Shown here: positions 27,035 to 36,295 of the stretch, piece after piece
Position numbering within the stretch: the stretch's first letter is position 1
Layout of the letters: every line of letters starts with the position of its first letter
Source: Methylomonas albis
GTDB taxonomy: Bacteria; Pseudomonadota; Gammaproteobacteria; Methylococcales; Methylomonadaceae
DNA length: 64,000 nt
NCBI RefSeq assembly: GCF_014850955.1
Contig: NZ_JACXSS010000001.1
Location: 3,534,001-3,598,000, forward strand
Direction of reading: 5' to 3'
Program-made: the position numbers and the translations under genes
The notes under the pieces: generated by a model
What the model was told of the DNA's origin: nothing
Database searches by the model: none
The model's input: the letters and a program-made list of their open reading frames with translations, nothing else

Positions 27035-27469
27035 TCAAACGCAGCAATCCGAATCACTCAAATCCTTGAGATATTTTTTTAATCGCCGAATTTCATTCAA
27101 ACGCAATGAATGGGCTAGATTCAATGCTAATGCCCAGTCGTTGAAGCGTTGGTAACATTGCCGCACCTCTATTGATTGGCGCACCAAAAACGCCTGACCT
27201 TCGGGGCTATTCAACAAGCAATAAGCTTGCTTGCCGCGAACGCCCTGACGGCGCCATCGGATATACACCGTCAAGGACCGGACCTGTTGCACGTTGAGAT
27301 ACAATTCCCGCGGTTCCGGAATCACCCGTCTGAAAGCGCTTGCGCACTGGTTCATCAGCCTGACCACTTGAAGATTTTCCGCTTCAAGTAGCGCAATTCT
27401 GCGCCAGACACCCTGCCGCGTAGAAAACGGCAACCAGGCAGCGATGTGCTTATCGAACTCAACTAACAT
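27035..27469 (-). CDS. ICE protein, possibly DUF3158
   Basis: A 144-residue basic, helical protein starting MLVEFDKHIAAWLPF. The segment TVYIRWRRQGVRGKQAYCLL and the helical C-terminus resemble DUF3158 proteins, which sit after the PFL_4669 gene in PFGI-1-type ICEs as this one does (91 bp after it, same strand). The family assignment rests on position and weak resemblance. No catalytic motif or membrane segment is seen. Confidence 0.5.
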   Translation of the reverse strand: MLVEFDKHIAAWLPFSTRQGVWRRIALLEAENLQVVRLMNQCASAFRRVIPEPRELYLNVQQVRSLTVYIRWRRQGVRGKQAYCLLNSPEGQAFLVRQSIEVRQCYQRFNDWALALNLAHSLRLNEIRRLKKYLKDLSDSDCCV

Positions 27470-27559
27470 GCTTCACGTTTATCGATGCCAGTACCCGAAT
27501 AAAAGGCGTCAGCCTCCCCTTACCCTTAAAAGGTTAAAACCTTTTGTAAGCGCTGTTAG

Positions 27560-28450
27560 CTACCCTGCTTGACTGTCGGTCGAGTCATTTTCAATAACCG
27601 ACCTCAGTTGATACTCTGCTACCAGTATTAAAGGCTCGTCGTCCCCCTGTTCCTTCCCTGTCTCAACCGCACTATCCCTACCGGTTTTGATGCCACCGCC
27701 ATTCGTTTTTTTGACAGCGATGTTGGCCTGACTTTTAGGCTTTTCTTTAATCAGCGGCGAAATCTTGGCCCGTTGGGTTTTGGATAAAATGGGCTCCGGA
27801 CAGACGCCCAATAAGCCGCTTGCTCTTAGCGCATTGGAGGTTTGGGCCAGAACATCCTCCCGCGTTACACCGGTGAATTTCCATTGGCTGGCCAAATTGA
27901 AGGTGCGGCGAATCGCTTTGCCGGTCACTTGCAACAGTTGCTCTGCAACCGCGCGATCGATCAGTGCTATGTGCCTTGCGGTAAACACACTGCGCGCCAA
28001 GGCATCGTAGTCGGCAATCAAATAGGCACCCATATAACCGTACGGGTTCTGGAAATAGATCGGCACCTGCAAGGGTTGTAATGACTGCGCCACCTGAATT
28101 TCAAAACCCCTAATCTCTGCAAGGCGAGCATTCAGCCAGTCGGTCTTGGCCTGAATCAAGGCTTGACTCTCCGTCAGGGACTGCTCGATCTTGATTAAAA
28201 ACCAATCGGCAAAGGGGTCATCGGCTTCGGCAGACAGCCAGATTAACTTCATGCGCCGACCAAAATCCAGTAAGCCGATAATGGGCTCGACGTGATCGGC
28301 GCTTTTTCGGCCAACCACTAACTTCTGAGCTTGCTTGGTTTGTATCGTCATCCGGGTTTCACTGCGCAAGTCACCGGGCTGTTCGATGAGGGTTCGAACG
28401 GGTTGGGACGCTGCCGCTTGTGACGATTCTTGATCCAAAAGAGCATTCAT
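27560..28450 (-). CDS. PFL_4669 family ICE protein (TIGR03761)
   Basis: A 296-residue protein of the PFL_4669 type, a conserved marker of PFGI-1/SPI-7-like ICEs. The centre has GRRMKLIWLSAEADDPFADW, LEIRGFEIQVAQ-type helices and FQNPYGYMGAYLIADYD, characteristic of the family. The C-terminal 60 residues are charged and low complexity. Biochemical role unknown; position in the replication/partition cluster suggests DNA processing. A strong AGGAGG precedes the ATG at 28450. Confidence 0.85.
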   Translation of the reverse strand: MNALLDQESSQAAASQPVRTLIEQPGDLRSETRMTIQTKQAQKLVVGRKSADHVEPIIGLLDFGRRMKLIWLSAEADDPFADWFLIKIEQSLTESQALIQAKTDWLNARLAEIRGFEIQVAQSLQPLQVPIYFQNPYGYMGAYLIADYDALARSVFTARHIALIDRAVAEQLLQVTGKAIRRTFNLASQWKFTGVTREDVLAQTSNALRASGLLGVCPEPILSKTQRAKISPLIKEKPKSQANIAVKKTNGGGIKTGRDSAVETGKEQGDDEPLILVAEYQLRSVIENDSTDSQAG

Positions 28451-28490
28451 GATTCGCGCCTCCTAAATTTGCTTTTAGCCTGTGCGACAT

Positions 28491-28541
28491 GCACAGGGCA
28501 TTTTCACATTGTTGATGGGTGTGCGCCCCGCACAGGGCATT
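28491..28541. repeat. Paired GCACAGGGCATT sites
   Basis: GCACAGGGCATT occurs at 28491-28502 and 28530-28541, 27 bp apart, in the 89-bp gap between the STY4528 and PFL_4669 genes. A partial inverted copy, GCCTGTGC, lies at 28478-28485. Together they could be regulator sites or an RNA hairpin in the leader of the PFL_4669 gene. Confidence 0.4.
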
Positions 28542-29859
28542 AACGGTTTTTACGCGTGTTGATTAACGCCTCTCTGAGTTGCTGAATTGGTTTTTCTTGC
28601 TCTGCTTTGCCGGAAGGCCGGCTCGTAGCGCTAGTTGTCGATTCACTCTGGGCAGCCAGTTCTTGCTGTTTCTGCAGAACCTGCTGATCCGTTTGCTGTT
28701 TGCGTTCGCGATTGTTCCGGTAACGGATATTCAAACTGGTCAACACGGGATTGCCTTTGGCTTGTTCGTGGCATAACCAGGCCAGATAGGCGACCGGGTT
28801 TCGTATCGGCTTGCTGCTGGTGCGTTTGGCTTGTATTTGCGCCGCGGTTTCATCCAGTATCATCTGCTGTAATTCAGGCGCGACTTGTTGCAGGTAAAGC
28901 GTGGCTAGCTCTCGCTCGCTGGCGTTGAAGTCCGGCGGATAGATCAGCGGGTCGCAAGCCTGCGCGGTTAAGTTTTTTGTCTGAATCGCTGAATCAGTGG
29001 TAGTAGTTGTTTTATTTAAACTACTACCACTACTTGTAGTAGTTATATGGAGCCTGCGGTCAAAATAGTTAACTCCATCGCTAACCGATTGTTTTTCGTT
29101 GCTTTCTGTTTGGCTCAAAGCCGGGCTAAAAATATTGACCCGGTCGTTTTCCGCCGGGTTCACTTTTTTGACTTGGCTTTCTTGCGCCGGGTTAAATAAA
29201 TTAACCCGGTGGAGAGGGGTAAAGTTCTGATTTCGGCCTTGACCATTCACCTGCCGAAAGAAATCGTTCACGATGCCTTGCCCCGCATCCTCGTCAAACA
29301 GTTCCGCTTGGCCGGCTATCGAATGATTGATCGATTGCCAGAGGTTTTGCGAAAGGCGCCGGATTTGCGCATGCTGGTGCCGGCATTGCTGTTTGACGAA
29401 GGTTAGGTAATGCGGATCCAGATAGATGGCGTCGGTAAAAGCCAACGGACTGTCATGGATCGCATAGATGTGACCTTTGAATTGACCGGTTTCATTGCGC
29501 AACTCCGAGCATAATGAAATCCAGCGGGTTAAACGAAGCACGTACAGCACTTTCGAGGCGGTCGGTTTCGAGACGCCTAATTGGCTTTGCAATAAGCGGT
29601 GCAGCGATAAGATCACCGCAGAGTCGGTCATGGCCTGCGTCCGGATGAGTCCCCAGCAACGCACATCGATCGCTTCTAAATGTCGATCGCACCAAATGGC
29701 GCGTGGAATGGCATCCTGCCATTGACCGATATAAAGCAGCGAGTCATGGTTTTTGCCTTGCGTAGAGGTCCCTATTTTTAACTGGGCCAGTTCTTTGGCA
29801 ATCTGCTGGGCGAGTTGCAGGACCGAATCCGAGATCGAAGTCATGGCTGGGACTGTCAT
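28540..29859 (-). CDS. STY4528-family pathogenicity-island replication protein
   Basis: A 439-residue protein in the position of STY4528-type ICE replication proteins, between DUF2857 and PFL_4669 genes. The N-terminal half has a winged-helix-like stretch (LLQSQLGVSKPTASKVLYVLRLTRWISLC), as in replication initiators. The middle, about 250-300, is polar and very rich in Ser and Thr. The C-terminus has FNASERELATLYLQQVAPEL, then PIRNPVAYLAWLCHEQAKG, and a basic Gln-rich end. Family call is by position and general pattern. Confidence 0.75.
   Translation of the reverse strand: MTVPAMTSISDSVLQLAQQIAKELAQLKIGTSTQGKNHDSLLYIGQWQDAIPRAIWCDRHLEAIDVRCWGLIRTQAMTDSAVILSLHRLLQSQLGVSKPTASKVLYVLRLTRWISLCSELRNETGQFKGHIYAIHDSPLAFTDAIYLDPHYLTFVKQQCRHQHAQIRRLSQNLWQSINHSIAGQAELFDEDAGQGIVNDFFRQVNGQGRNQNFTPLHRVNLFNPAQESQVKKVNPAENDRVNIFSPALSQTESNEKQSVSDGVNYFDRRLHITTTSSGSSLNKTTTTTDSAIQTKNLTAQACDPLIYPPDFNASERELATLYLQQVAPELQQMILDETAAQIQAKRTSSKPIRNPVAYLAWLCHEQAKGNPVLTSLNIRYRNNRERKQQTDQQVLQKQQELAAQSESTTSATSRPSGKAEQEKPIQQLREALINTRKNR
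28996..29031. repeat. Perfect 13-bp inverted repeat inside STY4528
   Basis: AGTGGTAGTAGTT (28996-29008) and AACTACTACCACT (29019-29031) are perfect inverted copies with a 10-nt AT-rich loop, followed by another GTAGTAGTT at 29035-29043. It encodes the Ser/Thr-rich linker, so low-complexity coding is the simple explanation, but a strong mRNA hairpin would form. Confidence 0.6.
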
Positions 29860-29895
29860 CGGTAATCATCCAGCGATTAATGTGATCGGTATCGA

Positions 29896-30453
29896 TTAAC
29901 AACGGCCATCGAGATCACTGGCAAACCAAGTCTGGATCAAAGGCCAGATGGCACTGATTTTGATCTGCGTTTCTCGATGCACATGAAGCAAACGTTCGGC
30001 TATGCCGAGCGGTTCCTGGTCGGTGGATTTCCAGAGTTCCCATATTTTGACTTGTTCGGCTTCGTTCGGAATGAAAGGCCGGCCATCGGCTTTGGGTAGA
30101 TTCAGGTATTTTCGATAATTGGCGGTATCGGCACTGGTTAAACCAAACAGGGTGCGCATGACAGGTAATGAAGCACCGGCGGTCAATAACTGCATAACCA
30201 GTTCCCGCTGCCGGATACGGCGACCGCAGACCATCATGGCAATATCCAGAGCATCGGCGTCAAACAGGATACGCATATAGCGGGCCTTGGTGGTCATTGC
30301 CATTTCATGAATTTCCTGGGTGCTCAAGGTCAAGATCTTTTCGATTTGATCGTTGCGCAACCCCAATTGATGGGGCGTGTCAAAATCGCCTTCCGCTGCC
30401 ATGCGCGACACATACATCAAGGTGTGCAAGGCAAATTCGGCTTGATAATTCAT
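29896..30453 (-). CDS. DUF2857 family ICE protein (STY4526-like)
   Basis: A 185-residue protein of DUF2857, another marker gene of this ICE type. The ATG at 30453 is chosen for the strong GGAGG at correct spacing, rather than 30465. It is helical and contains IMMVCGRRIRQRELVMQLLTAGASLPVMRTLFG, here read as a short helix-turn-helix-like segment. Another conserved part is PNEAEQVKIWELWKS. Follows parB by 13 bp. Possibly a regulator or replication accessory; not characterised. Confidence 0.8.
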   Translation of the reverse strand: MNYQAEFALHTLMYVSRMAAEGDFDTPHQLGLRNDQIEKILTLSTQEIHEMAMTTKARYMRILFDADALDIAMMVCGRRIRQRELVMQLLTAGASLPVMRTLFGLTSADTANYRKYLNLPKADGRPFIPNEAEQVKIWELWKSTDQEPLGIAERLLHVHRETQIKISAIWPLIQTWFASDLDGRC

Positions 30454-30466
30454 AGTCACCTCCATG

Positions 30467-31978
30467 CTAGGAAGGCCCGGCGGGCCAAAGCTGTGTATTG
30501 GAAAATTGTTGCCGAATCAGGCGGCAGGTTTCGATCAATTGACAGATATCAGTAAACACCGGATCGTTGACGATATCCACATTCTGTAACACTTCGTGCG
30601 GGTAGTGGGACAAACTGGGCGCAGGACCTACCAGCCGTTGCAGTTCAGCCGCATCCTCATTCTGATAGAGCCGATACAACGCCGTCTGTTGCCACAACGG
30701 GAAGCGCTCCTGACTGACGATTTGTTCGGAAATCCCCAGCAAAAGCCACCATATACCCCAAGTATCATGCGCGGTGAAAGCCGCCGCCGGTTTTTCGACG
30801 ATAAAGCCCAGGCCTTGACTGATTGGCAACACACTGGCTTCGAGTTGAATCGATGCAGCGATCCGTTTGGCCAAACCATAGGTCTGCTCGTAGAGTGTTT
30901 GAATATTGGCTGGCTGTTTTAACTGGTTGCTCGCAACTGAACTGGAATCGTGCTGTTGGGGTTCGCGCGGTATCTGCAGCAGTCGAATATCGGTTTGCGG
31001 AATGTCATGGGCAGATTCATCCTGGCTATGACTGTGCGGGGGTGATTTGGCACTAACGTCAGCAGGAAGTCGCCCTGGATCATCCGGCCAGTCATCATCA
31101 ATAGCTGATTGGTTAAATAGCAAAGCATCGATTTCCAAACGCAGACGATTAGCGCCGATGTTCAGCAACGGCGCCAGTTGTTTATCCAATTCGCGGCGAA
31201 CCGCATCAAAATCCCACTGTTCATCGTCAAAACTCGACAGCGTATGCGCAAACAAGGCGGCAAATTGCTCGGTTTTGCCCTGGCAGACTCGCTTATAGGC
31301 TTTTTCGGTGTTTTTGATGATATCGATTCGATTGGCACCCAGGCCGCTCCGCAGCGTATTCGGAATCAACTGGTCCAGTTCCAGGGCATACTCGAAGCGA
31401 ATTAAATGGCGTCGGGACAGGCTATAACCCAAGGCCTTAATCCGTTTGCACAATTCGGTGCGGGAAAAAGATTGCCGGAATTCGGTCTCCAGCTGGTGCT
31501 GTAACTCCCTGACGGCATAGGCTTTATCAATCAAGGCCATCTCCCCGCGCAATTCGTTTTCTATCAGGTGAGCGGAGAGAACGGCGGCTTCCGATTGCCA
31601 AGGCACATATAAGCAATGAACGGTATTGAAAGCCTCATCGCCGGTCTCGGCATACAGTTCATTTAGGATGGCCAAGCGGGTATTGCCTCCCGACTGAATC
31701 ATATAGCATTCTTCACCCGGGCGTAGCGTGACCGTGAAAGGGTTGTTCAAGCCGCGCTGTTCGCGTATCGAGGCTTTGATGTCGTCATAAGCCGGATTTC
31801 TTTCCCTTCTGGGATTGTGGTCGTAGGTTTTGATTTGCGCCAGAGTTAACAAGAGTTGTGCGGGCATGATCGGATCGCTAGTAGCGAGGTCGGCTTGGTC
31901 GGTATCCGATTTAAAATGGCCTTCCAACAGTAAATCCTTGAGCTGATCCTGGTTCGGCCGCTTGATTCTTGTCGTCAT
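30467..31978 (-). CDS. parB: ICE partition protein ParB (PFGI-1 class)
   Basis: A 503-residue ParB-like protein. Residues about 40-150 form the ParB/Srx fold (LTLAQIKTYDHNPRRERN, then IQSGGNTRLAILNELY, the usual G-NTR/ERR-type box). A helix-turn-helix region follows at about 175-205 (FSRTELCKRIKALGYSLSRRH). The C-terminal half is long and variable, as in the PFGI-1 ICE class rather than chromosomal ParB of about 300 residues. It overlaps parA by four bases (ATGA), so the two are coupled. Role: binds centromere-like sites and stabilises the excised element. Confidence 0.85.
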   Translation of the reverse strand: MTTRIKRPNQDQLKDLLLEGHFKSDTDQADLATSDPIMPAQLLLTLAQIKTYDHNPRRERNPAYDDIKASIREQRGLNNPFTVTLRPGEECYMIQSGGNTRLAILNELYAETGDEAFNTVHCLYVPWQSEAAVLSAHLIENELRGEMALIDKAYAVRELQHQLETEFRQSFSRTELCKRIKALGYSLSRRHLIRFEYALELDQLIPNTLRSGLGANRIDIIKNTEKAYKRVCQGKTEQFAALFAHTLSSFDDEQWDFDAVRRELDKQLAPLLNIGANRLRLEIDALLFNQSAIDDDWPDDPGRLPADVSAKSPPHSHSQDESAHDIPQTDIRLLQIPREPQQHDSSSVASNQLKQPANIQTLYEQTYGLAKRIAASIQLEASVLPISQGLGFIVEKPAAAFTAHDTWGIWWLLLGISEQIVSQERFPLWQQTALYRLYQNEDAAELQRLVGPAPSLSHYPHEVLQNVDIVNDPVFTDICQLIETCRLIRQQFSNTQLWPAGPS

Positions 31979-32808
31979 GACAGGATCTCTTGCTCAAGTA
32001 CCGATAAGTCCAGATCGGGTAAGTTTGGAATGAGTTCCCGAGCCAGCGCTTTCATGGTCTCTAACGCACTCATGCCTTTACCTTTGCGCTTCGGTTCAAA
32101 CCGGTGCACCGGCATTTTATGCGTAGCCGCCTCTCGATAAGCAACCGCATTGGGGATCACGGTATTTAAAATCGAAATCGCACCTTTGCTGGGTAAAAAG
32201 GCGGCTTTGCGTAATTCTTCGGCAATATTCCGGGCGTCGATAGTCCTATCCTGCCGGTAAATAACGCCGCGTAACGGCCCGATGGGCGCACCCAAACGAG
32301 CCATGGGTTCCAGGCGTTGAATCATTGCCACCGTGCCCCGTACGAATTCTCGCGCGGACAAGATTTCCGGCGGAATGGGCGACAGCATGAAATCGGCGGC
32401 AGCCACCGCGGCATCTTGTAACGGTCCTACCGCACCTTGGGTATCGATCAACACAAAATCGTAACGCGCTTCCAACTGCATTAAACTGTATTTAAGTCGG
32501 ACCCGGCCATCGACCGTGTCGCGAATCCAGTCCCGCAACTTGCCCTGCGGATCATCGGACAGAATGATATCGAGATTATCGATACTGGTCTGGCTGATGA
32601 CGGTATCGACGGTAGCGTTAACCAGAAAATGCTGTAAGCCATGTTCGGCACGCTGCCGGATCCGGTAGTAACTAGACAGAGTGGGCTGAGGATCGGCGTC
32701 GATCAACAGCACACGATAGCCAAAATCGGCCAATATGCCGCCCATATTGGCCGTCAGCGTGGTTTTTCCAACGCCACCCTTCGTACTGACTATCGTTATT
32801 TTGATCAT
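31975..32808 (-). CDS. parA: ICE partition ATPase ParA/Soj
   Basis: A 277-residue ParA/MinD-type ATPase with a deviant Walker A (STKGGVGKTT, residues 8-17), the DADPQ motif around residue 39 and switch DTQGA around 138. It moves or positions the element's DNA with ParB. First gene of the ICE block; transcription starts in the AT-rich region 32809-33037. Distinct from the chromosomal-type ParA at 62.0 kb. Confidence 0.9.
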   Translation of the reverse strand: MIKITIVSTKGGVGKTTLTANMGGILADFGYRVLLIDADPQPTLSSYYRIRQRAEHGLQHFLVNATVDTVISQTSIDNLDIILSDDPQGKLRDWIRDTVDGRVRLKYSLMQLEARYDFVLIDTQGAVGPLQDAAVAAADFMLSPIPPEILSAREFVRGTVAMIQRLEPMARLGAPIGPLRGVIYRQDRTIDARNIAEELRKAAFLPSKGAISILNTVIPNAVAYREAATHKMPVHRFEPKRKGKGMSALETMKALARELIPNLPDLDLSVLEQEILS

Positions 32809-33037
32809 GACTCAACCATCTCGCCATCGACAGGCTTTCAAGATTGACGCGTTAATACACTTCGTTAGCCTGACACACGCCGTTGCCGTCGTTCTGTACT
32901 TGAGGCTAAAATACCATCGCTTTCTCTAAATTAAAAGTATAGAATTACGAAGATTTTTTTTATAAAAAATCGTTATCTTATTTTTATCTATTTATCATTG
33001 ACTTAAATTTGTATAACAAGACGATAATTTACGTTTA
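32809..33037. promoter_or_regulatory. AT-rich divergent promoter region with palindrome
   Basis: Divergent intergenic region between parA and the gene at 33038. It contains GATTTTTT-TTAT-AAAAAATC at 32952-32971, a perfect 8-bp inverted repeat that could be an operator. TTGACT at about 32997 may be a plus-strand -35 box, though no well-spaced -10 is obvious. Confidence 0.45.
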
Positions 33038-33976
33038 ATGAATTTATTGCACACCGATACAGCTGCAGGCTTTACTTTGATCAGCCTTTCCTTCCAGGAA
33101 TGGTTAGCCATCGAAGAACCCATCTTGTTTTCTTTTGCGGATGCTCGGACAGAAAATACCGTACTAACACTTAAACACGCGAGCAGCCTGTCCGCTTACT
33201 CGATGCTAGTTGTCGTCGTAAAAGTGGGCGACACCCTTTACAAATTGACGGGCAAACAGAGGAAAGAAGATTGGCTGTCCGGCAACACACCACCGCCCGA
33301 CTACCTGATCGCTCAGGTCATCGATTTGTCGGAGCAAGATTTCTCGGCGCTCAATACCGAAGTACAAAATAGGCGCATGAAAAGAGTAGCGCCCAACGAA
33401 ACAGTGAAGCTTATTTACGCCGGCTTAGGCCTGGAATTCACTTCCGACCGCTTAAAAGACGGCTTTATCCTCGAAGCCTTGAATATCGCCCTCAGAGGCA
33501 AACCCCGCTCGCTACAAGACAAACGATTTGTTTGGGAAAAGGAGGAAATCAATGCTCAAAAAGCCATTCATTTGTTCAGTGAAGAATTGCGCTTGATCGA
33601 TAACTTGAAACCCAAATCCGAAATCTTCGTGTCCGGAGTGCTTGGCGGCGCGCTACTGATGCTGGGCATTAATAAAGACGTTAAGGATTTTTTATCGCGC
33701 TTGAATGATGGCCGGGGAGAAACCCGAAATGGCCTTGAAGATCCGGTCAGCGGGCTTTTAAGAGCGATTGACCTACACAGGATCAGCGATCCAGCCATTC
33801 CCGCTCATACAGCAGCCGATATTTACAGAAAAACGATACAAGCCATCGTGCTATGGAAAGAAGGCGCCGACTCAGCGAAATATTGGCGCAAGAAATTACT
33901 GTCCGGCGCCGATCCAAGACCTTATATCCGAGAGTTAAAGAGCCTAAAACAAGTCGATGAATGCAAGGATCTCTAA
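33038..33976 (+). CDS. Unknown protein next to ICE partition genes
   Basis: A 312-residue soluble protein starting MNLLHTDTAAGFTLISLSFQEWL. No ribosome site is evident. The beginning resembles the first strand of ParB/Srx-like plasmid proteins (FxLIxLxFxEWLxIEE), and the mid part (LLDxL-like IDNLKPKSEIFVSGVLGGALLMLGIN) is helical, but I do not see a nuclease motif and do not assign a family. It ends 20 bp inside the next gene. It may mark the end of the ICE or belong to the signalling module that follows. Confidence 0.6.
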   Translation: MNLLHTDTAAGFTLISLSFQEWLAIEEPILFSFADARTENTVLTLKHASSLSAYSMLVVVVKVGDTLYKLTGKQRKEDWLSGNTPPPDYLIAQVIDLSEQDFSALNTEVQNRRMKRVAPNETVKLIYAGLGLEFTSDRLKDGFILEALNIALRGKPRSLQDKRFVWEKEEINAQKAIHLFSEELRLIDNLKPKSEIFVSGVLGGALLMLGINKDVKDFLSRLNDGRGETRNGLEDPVSGLLRAIDLHRISDPAIPAHTAADIYRKTIQAIVLWKEGADSAKYWRKKLLSGADPRPYIRELKSLKQVDECKDL

Positions 33977-34835
33977 AGCACTGCTGCGCCTCTGGCTCAT
34001 CCTGATTTCTTGCAAGGCAATTGCCGAAGAGCCGCATGTTTTAGTGCTCTACCCCGCCGCAGCCCCTCCAATCAGTTCGATTTATGCCACAACGATTAAA
34101 GGCATTAAAACCAGAGTAAAACGGATCGACGCCGTAGCGATTCCGGAAACGGCACGCCTAGCCGACGTAAAACCAAGCATTGACCGCATCCACCCCGACA
34201 TTATCATCGCCTTGGGCAATCAAGCAGCCGAATTCATCAAGCCAAGTCCTTATCGAAGTCAATCCCTTCTTGGCTTGGTGTATTTCGATCATGCCGAATC
34301 TCATGGCGTGAGCCTGAGGCTAGACAGCCAAATATTGACATCGAACTTACAGCGCCTGACTCCACGCATTAGACAGGTATTCATCGTCGAAAACAGCTCT
34401 CACCTCATCCTGCAGCAAGACTCCTCTGCAACGACCTCGAAACCGCTGCTTACTATCCGGACGGGGAATGATATGAAAACCACTATGCGCATCCTCGGAG
34501 AATTACTGGAGCACGATGCCACGCCTGAAGACTCCATTTTGATACCCGCCGACATCCCAAAAGACATACTCTACGAAGCGTCCAACATAGCCTGGCGCAA
34601 AAATATCGCGCTGCTCTCCACCAATCTATCGCATTTGGAATACGGGGTGCTCATGACCTTCAATCCGAACCTGCTCGCCTTGGGAGAGCAATTGGGCGAC
34701 ATGGCTAACCAGCAAACAGTGACTTACGAGCCGATGAAAAAAGTCGACGTTGCTTTAAACCAACGCGTCGCTCAGCATATGGATATGCATTTCGATCCGT
34801 CTGCGCTAAGCGCGTTTTCGCTGGTACTCGAATGA
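33957..34835 (+). CDS. ABC-type substrate-binding-like periplasmic protein
   Basis: A 292-residue protein with a signal peptide (ISKALLRLWLILISCKAIAEE) and a two-lobed periplasmic binding fold of the ABC_sub_bind type: VLVLYPAAAPPISSIYATT, then PDIIIALGNQAAEFI, then NIALLSTNLSHLEYGVLMTF near the end. No ABC permease or ATPase is adjacent. It overlaps the histidine kinase start by four bases (ATGA). Co-translation suggests it detects a ligand in the periplasm and passes the signal to the kinase rather than driving import. The gene also overlaps the preceding unknown gene by 20 bp. Confidence 0.75.
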   Translation: MNARISKALLRLWLILISCKAIAEEPHVLVLYPAAAPPISSIYATTIKGIKTRVKRIDAVAIPETARLADVKPSIDRIHPDIIIALGNQAAEFIKPSPYRSQSLLGLVYFDHAESHGVSLRLDSQILTSNLQRLTPRIRQVFIVENSSHLILQQDSSATTSKPLLTIRTGNDMKTTMRILGELLEHDATPEDSILIPADIPKDILYEASNIAWRKNIALLSTNLSHLEYGVLMTFNPNLLALGEQLGDMANQQTVTYEPMKKVDVALNQRVAQHMDMHFDPSALSAFSLVLE

Positions 34836-36295
34836 AACGGCTATTCGACGCCCTTAACCGCTTCGACTTTCGGCAACGTTACGATTTGGTCGTGCTGATC
34901 TCGGTGGCGATGGCGGGCATGCTCATCGTCGCCTCGCTGTACTTTGCAGCCTACCAATATACCAGCAACTATACTCGCCAATACTGGAAGGCTTATACCC
35001 TCACCTTTGCAAACTCAGTCAAATACAGTGTCATTCTGCACGCCACCACGGTCTCACAGGACATTGTTCAAACCTATGCCGGCGATAGGAATGTATTAAA
35101 AGCCTCCGTATTTGAAAGCCCACATGCGTTAATAGCGTCTTCCAATCACAAAGCCTTCGCATGCCATTTGCCCGCATCGCCTATCGTGCAGACTCAAGTT
35201 CGCAATTCCGATGATGCCTGGTGTTTTTATGCCCCGCTTTATCAAGACGACGATTATTTGGGCTACGTCGAACTGGTGGTGTCCAAACAGGATCTGGATG
35301 GCTTCATGCGGCAAATAGTCTTGGTGTCAGGCTTTATCGTGATGGCTGCGCTGGTCATCCTGTTCTTGCTGGTGCGGCGATTTTCAGGCATTTTTACCGC
35401 ACCCTTGCTCGAAATAGTCACTGCATTGACGAATGTTAGCCTGGGCATTCGCGGTCATCGAGTCAATTTTCAGGGACCGCCCGATATGCAGCGTGTGAGT
35501 GCCGATTTTAATGACATGCTGGCGAAAATCGAACGTAACGAACAAATTCTTGAACAATGCGTGACCGATCGTACCAGCGAATTGAAGATCGCCCTGGATG
35601 GCAGCCGCGCCGCCAATCGCTATAAGAACCAAATCATGACCCTGGTTTCCCATGAAATGAAAACCCCGTTACACGGCATTGGCGCCTATCTGGAATTGAT
35701 ACAGGCTGCCTTGCCGCAAACAGTGGAATTCGACTTATGCCGCTCTTTCCATGCCAATGCCTTGGAGCGTACCCGGGATTTGAACGAGTTGATCAACAAA
35801 GTCCTGATACACGGCAAACTGGAAGCCAACAAAGTCGAACTAAACCAGGAAACCATCGATATCAAAGCACTGATGGAACAATGCGCCGCGAAGCTGGCTC
35901 CCGCCCTTGCCAGCAACCGCAACCGATTATCGCTGACGGGCGAACCGGGAATGATGACCATCGACGCCGAGGTATTACGGCATATCGTGGGCAATTTATT
36001 GAGTAATGCCTGTAAATTTACCGCTGATGGGGATATTCAATTGAGCTGGCGACACGAGAATGCGAGCGCCATCATTCAGGTCCGCGATAGCGGCTGCGGC
36101 ATCCCGTCCGAATATCAGCAGTTGATATTCGAACCTTTCTGGCAAGCCGATATGAGCCTGACTCGCGAACACGGCGGACATGGCTTGGGACTTTCCATAA
36201 CCAAGAGGTTTATTGAATTGTTGGGCGGCAGTATCAGTGTATATTCCGAGCCGGGTACTGGCTCGCTGTTTACCGTTAAAATTCCCTGGCAATGA
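34832..36295 (+). CDS. Membrane sensor histidine kinase
   Basis: A 487-residue hybrid-less kinase: transmembrane helix about 18-40, periplasmic domain 41-158, second helix 160-180, HAMP-like linker 185-240, HisKA with phospho-acceptor His274 (LVSHEMKTPLHG), and HATPase_c with N box (GNLLSNACKF), G1 (DSGCGIP), F box (FEPFW) and G2 (GGHGLGLSITKRF). All required residues appear present. It is coupled to the upstream periplasmic binding protein and faces a two-receiver regulator convergently, overlapping it by 20 bp. Signal and targets unknown; the P450 and TonB receptor nearby are candidates. Confidence 0.9.
   Translation: MKRLFDALNRFDFRQRYDLVVLISVAMAGMLIVASLYFAAYQYTSNYTRQYWKAYTLTFANSVKYSVILHATTVSQDIVQTYAGDRNVLKASVFESPHALIASSNHKAFACHLPASPIVQTQVRNSDDAWCFYAPLYQDDDYLGYVELVVSKQDLDGFMRQIVLVSGFIVMAALVILFLLVRRFSGIFTAPLLEIVTALTNVSLGIRGHRVNFQGPPDMQRVSADFNDMLAKIERNEQILEQCVTDRTSELKIALDGSRAANRYKNQIMTLVSHEMKTPLHGIGAYLELIQAALPQTVEFDLCRSFHANALERTRDLNELINKVLIHGKLEANKVELNQETIDIKALMEQCAAKLAPALASNRNRLSLTGEPGMMTIDAEVLRHIVGNLLSNACKFTADGDIQLSWRHENASAIIQVRDSGCGIPSEYQQLIFEPFWQADMSLTREHGGHGLGLSITKRFIELLGGSISVYSEPGTGSLFTVKIPWQ

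Noticed and set aside
28996..29031. Perfect inverted repeat as an origin or attachment site
   Set aside because: It is inside the STY4528 coding frame and explained by Ser/Thr low-complexity codons; kept only as a repeat.
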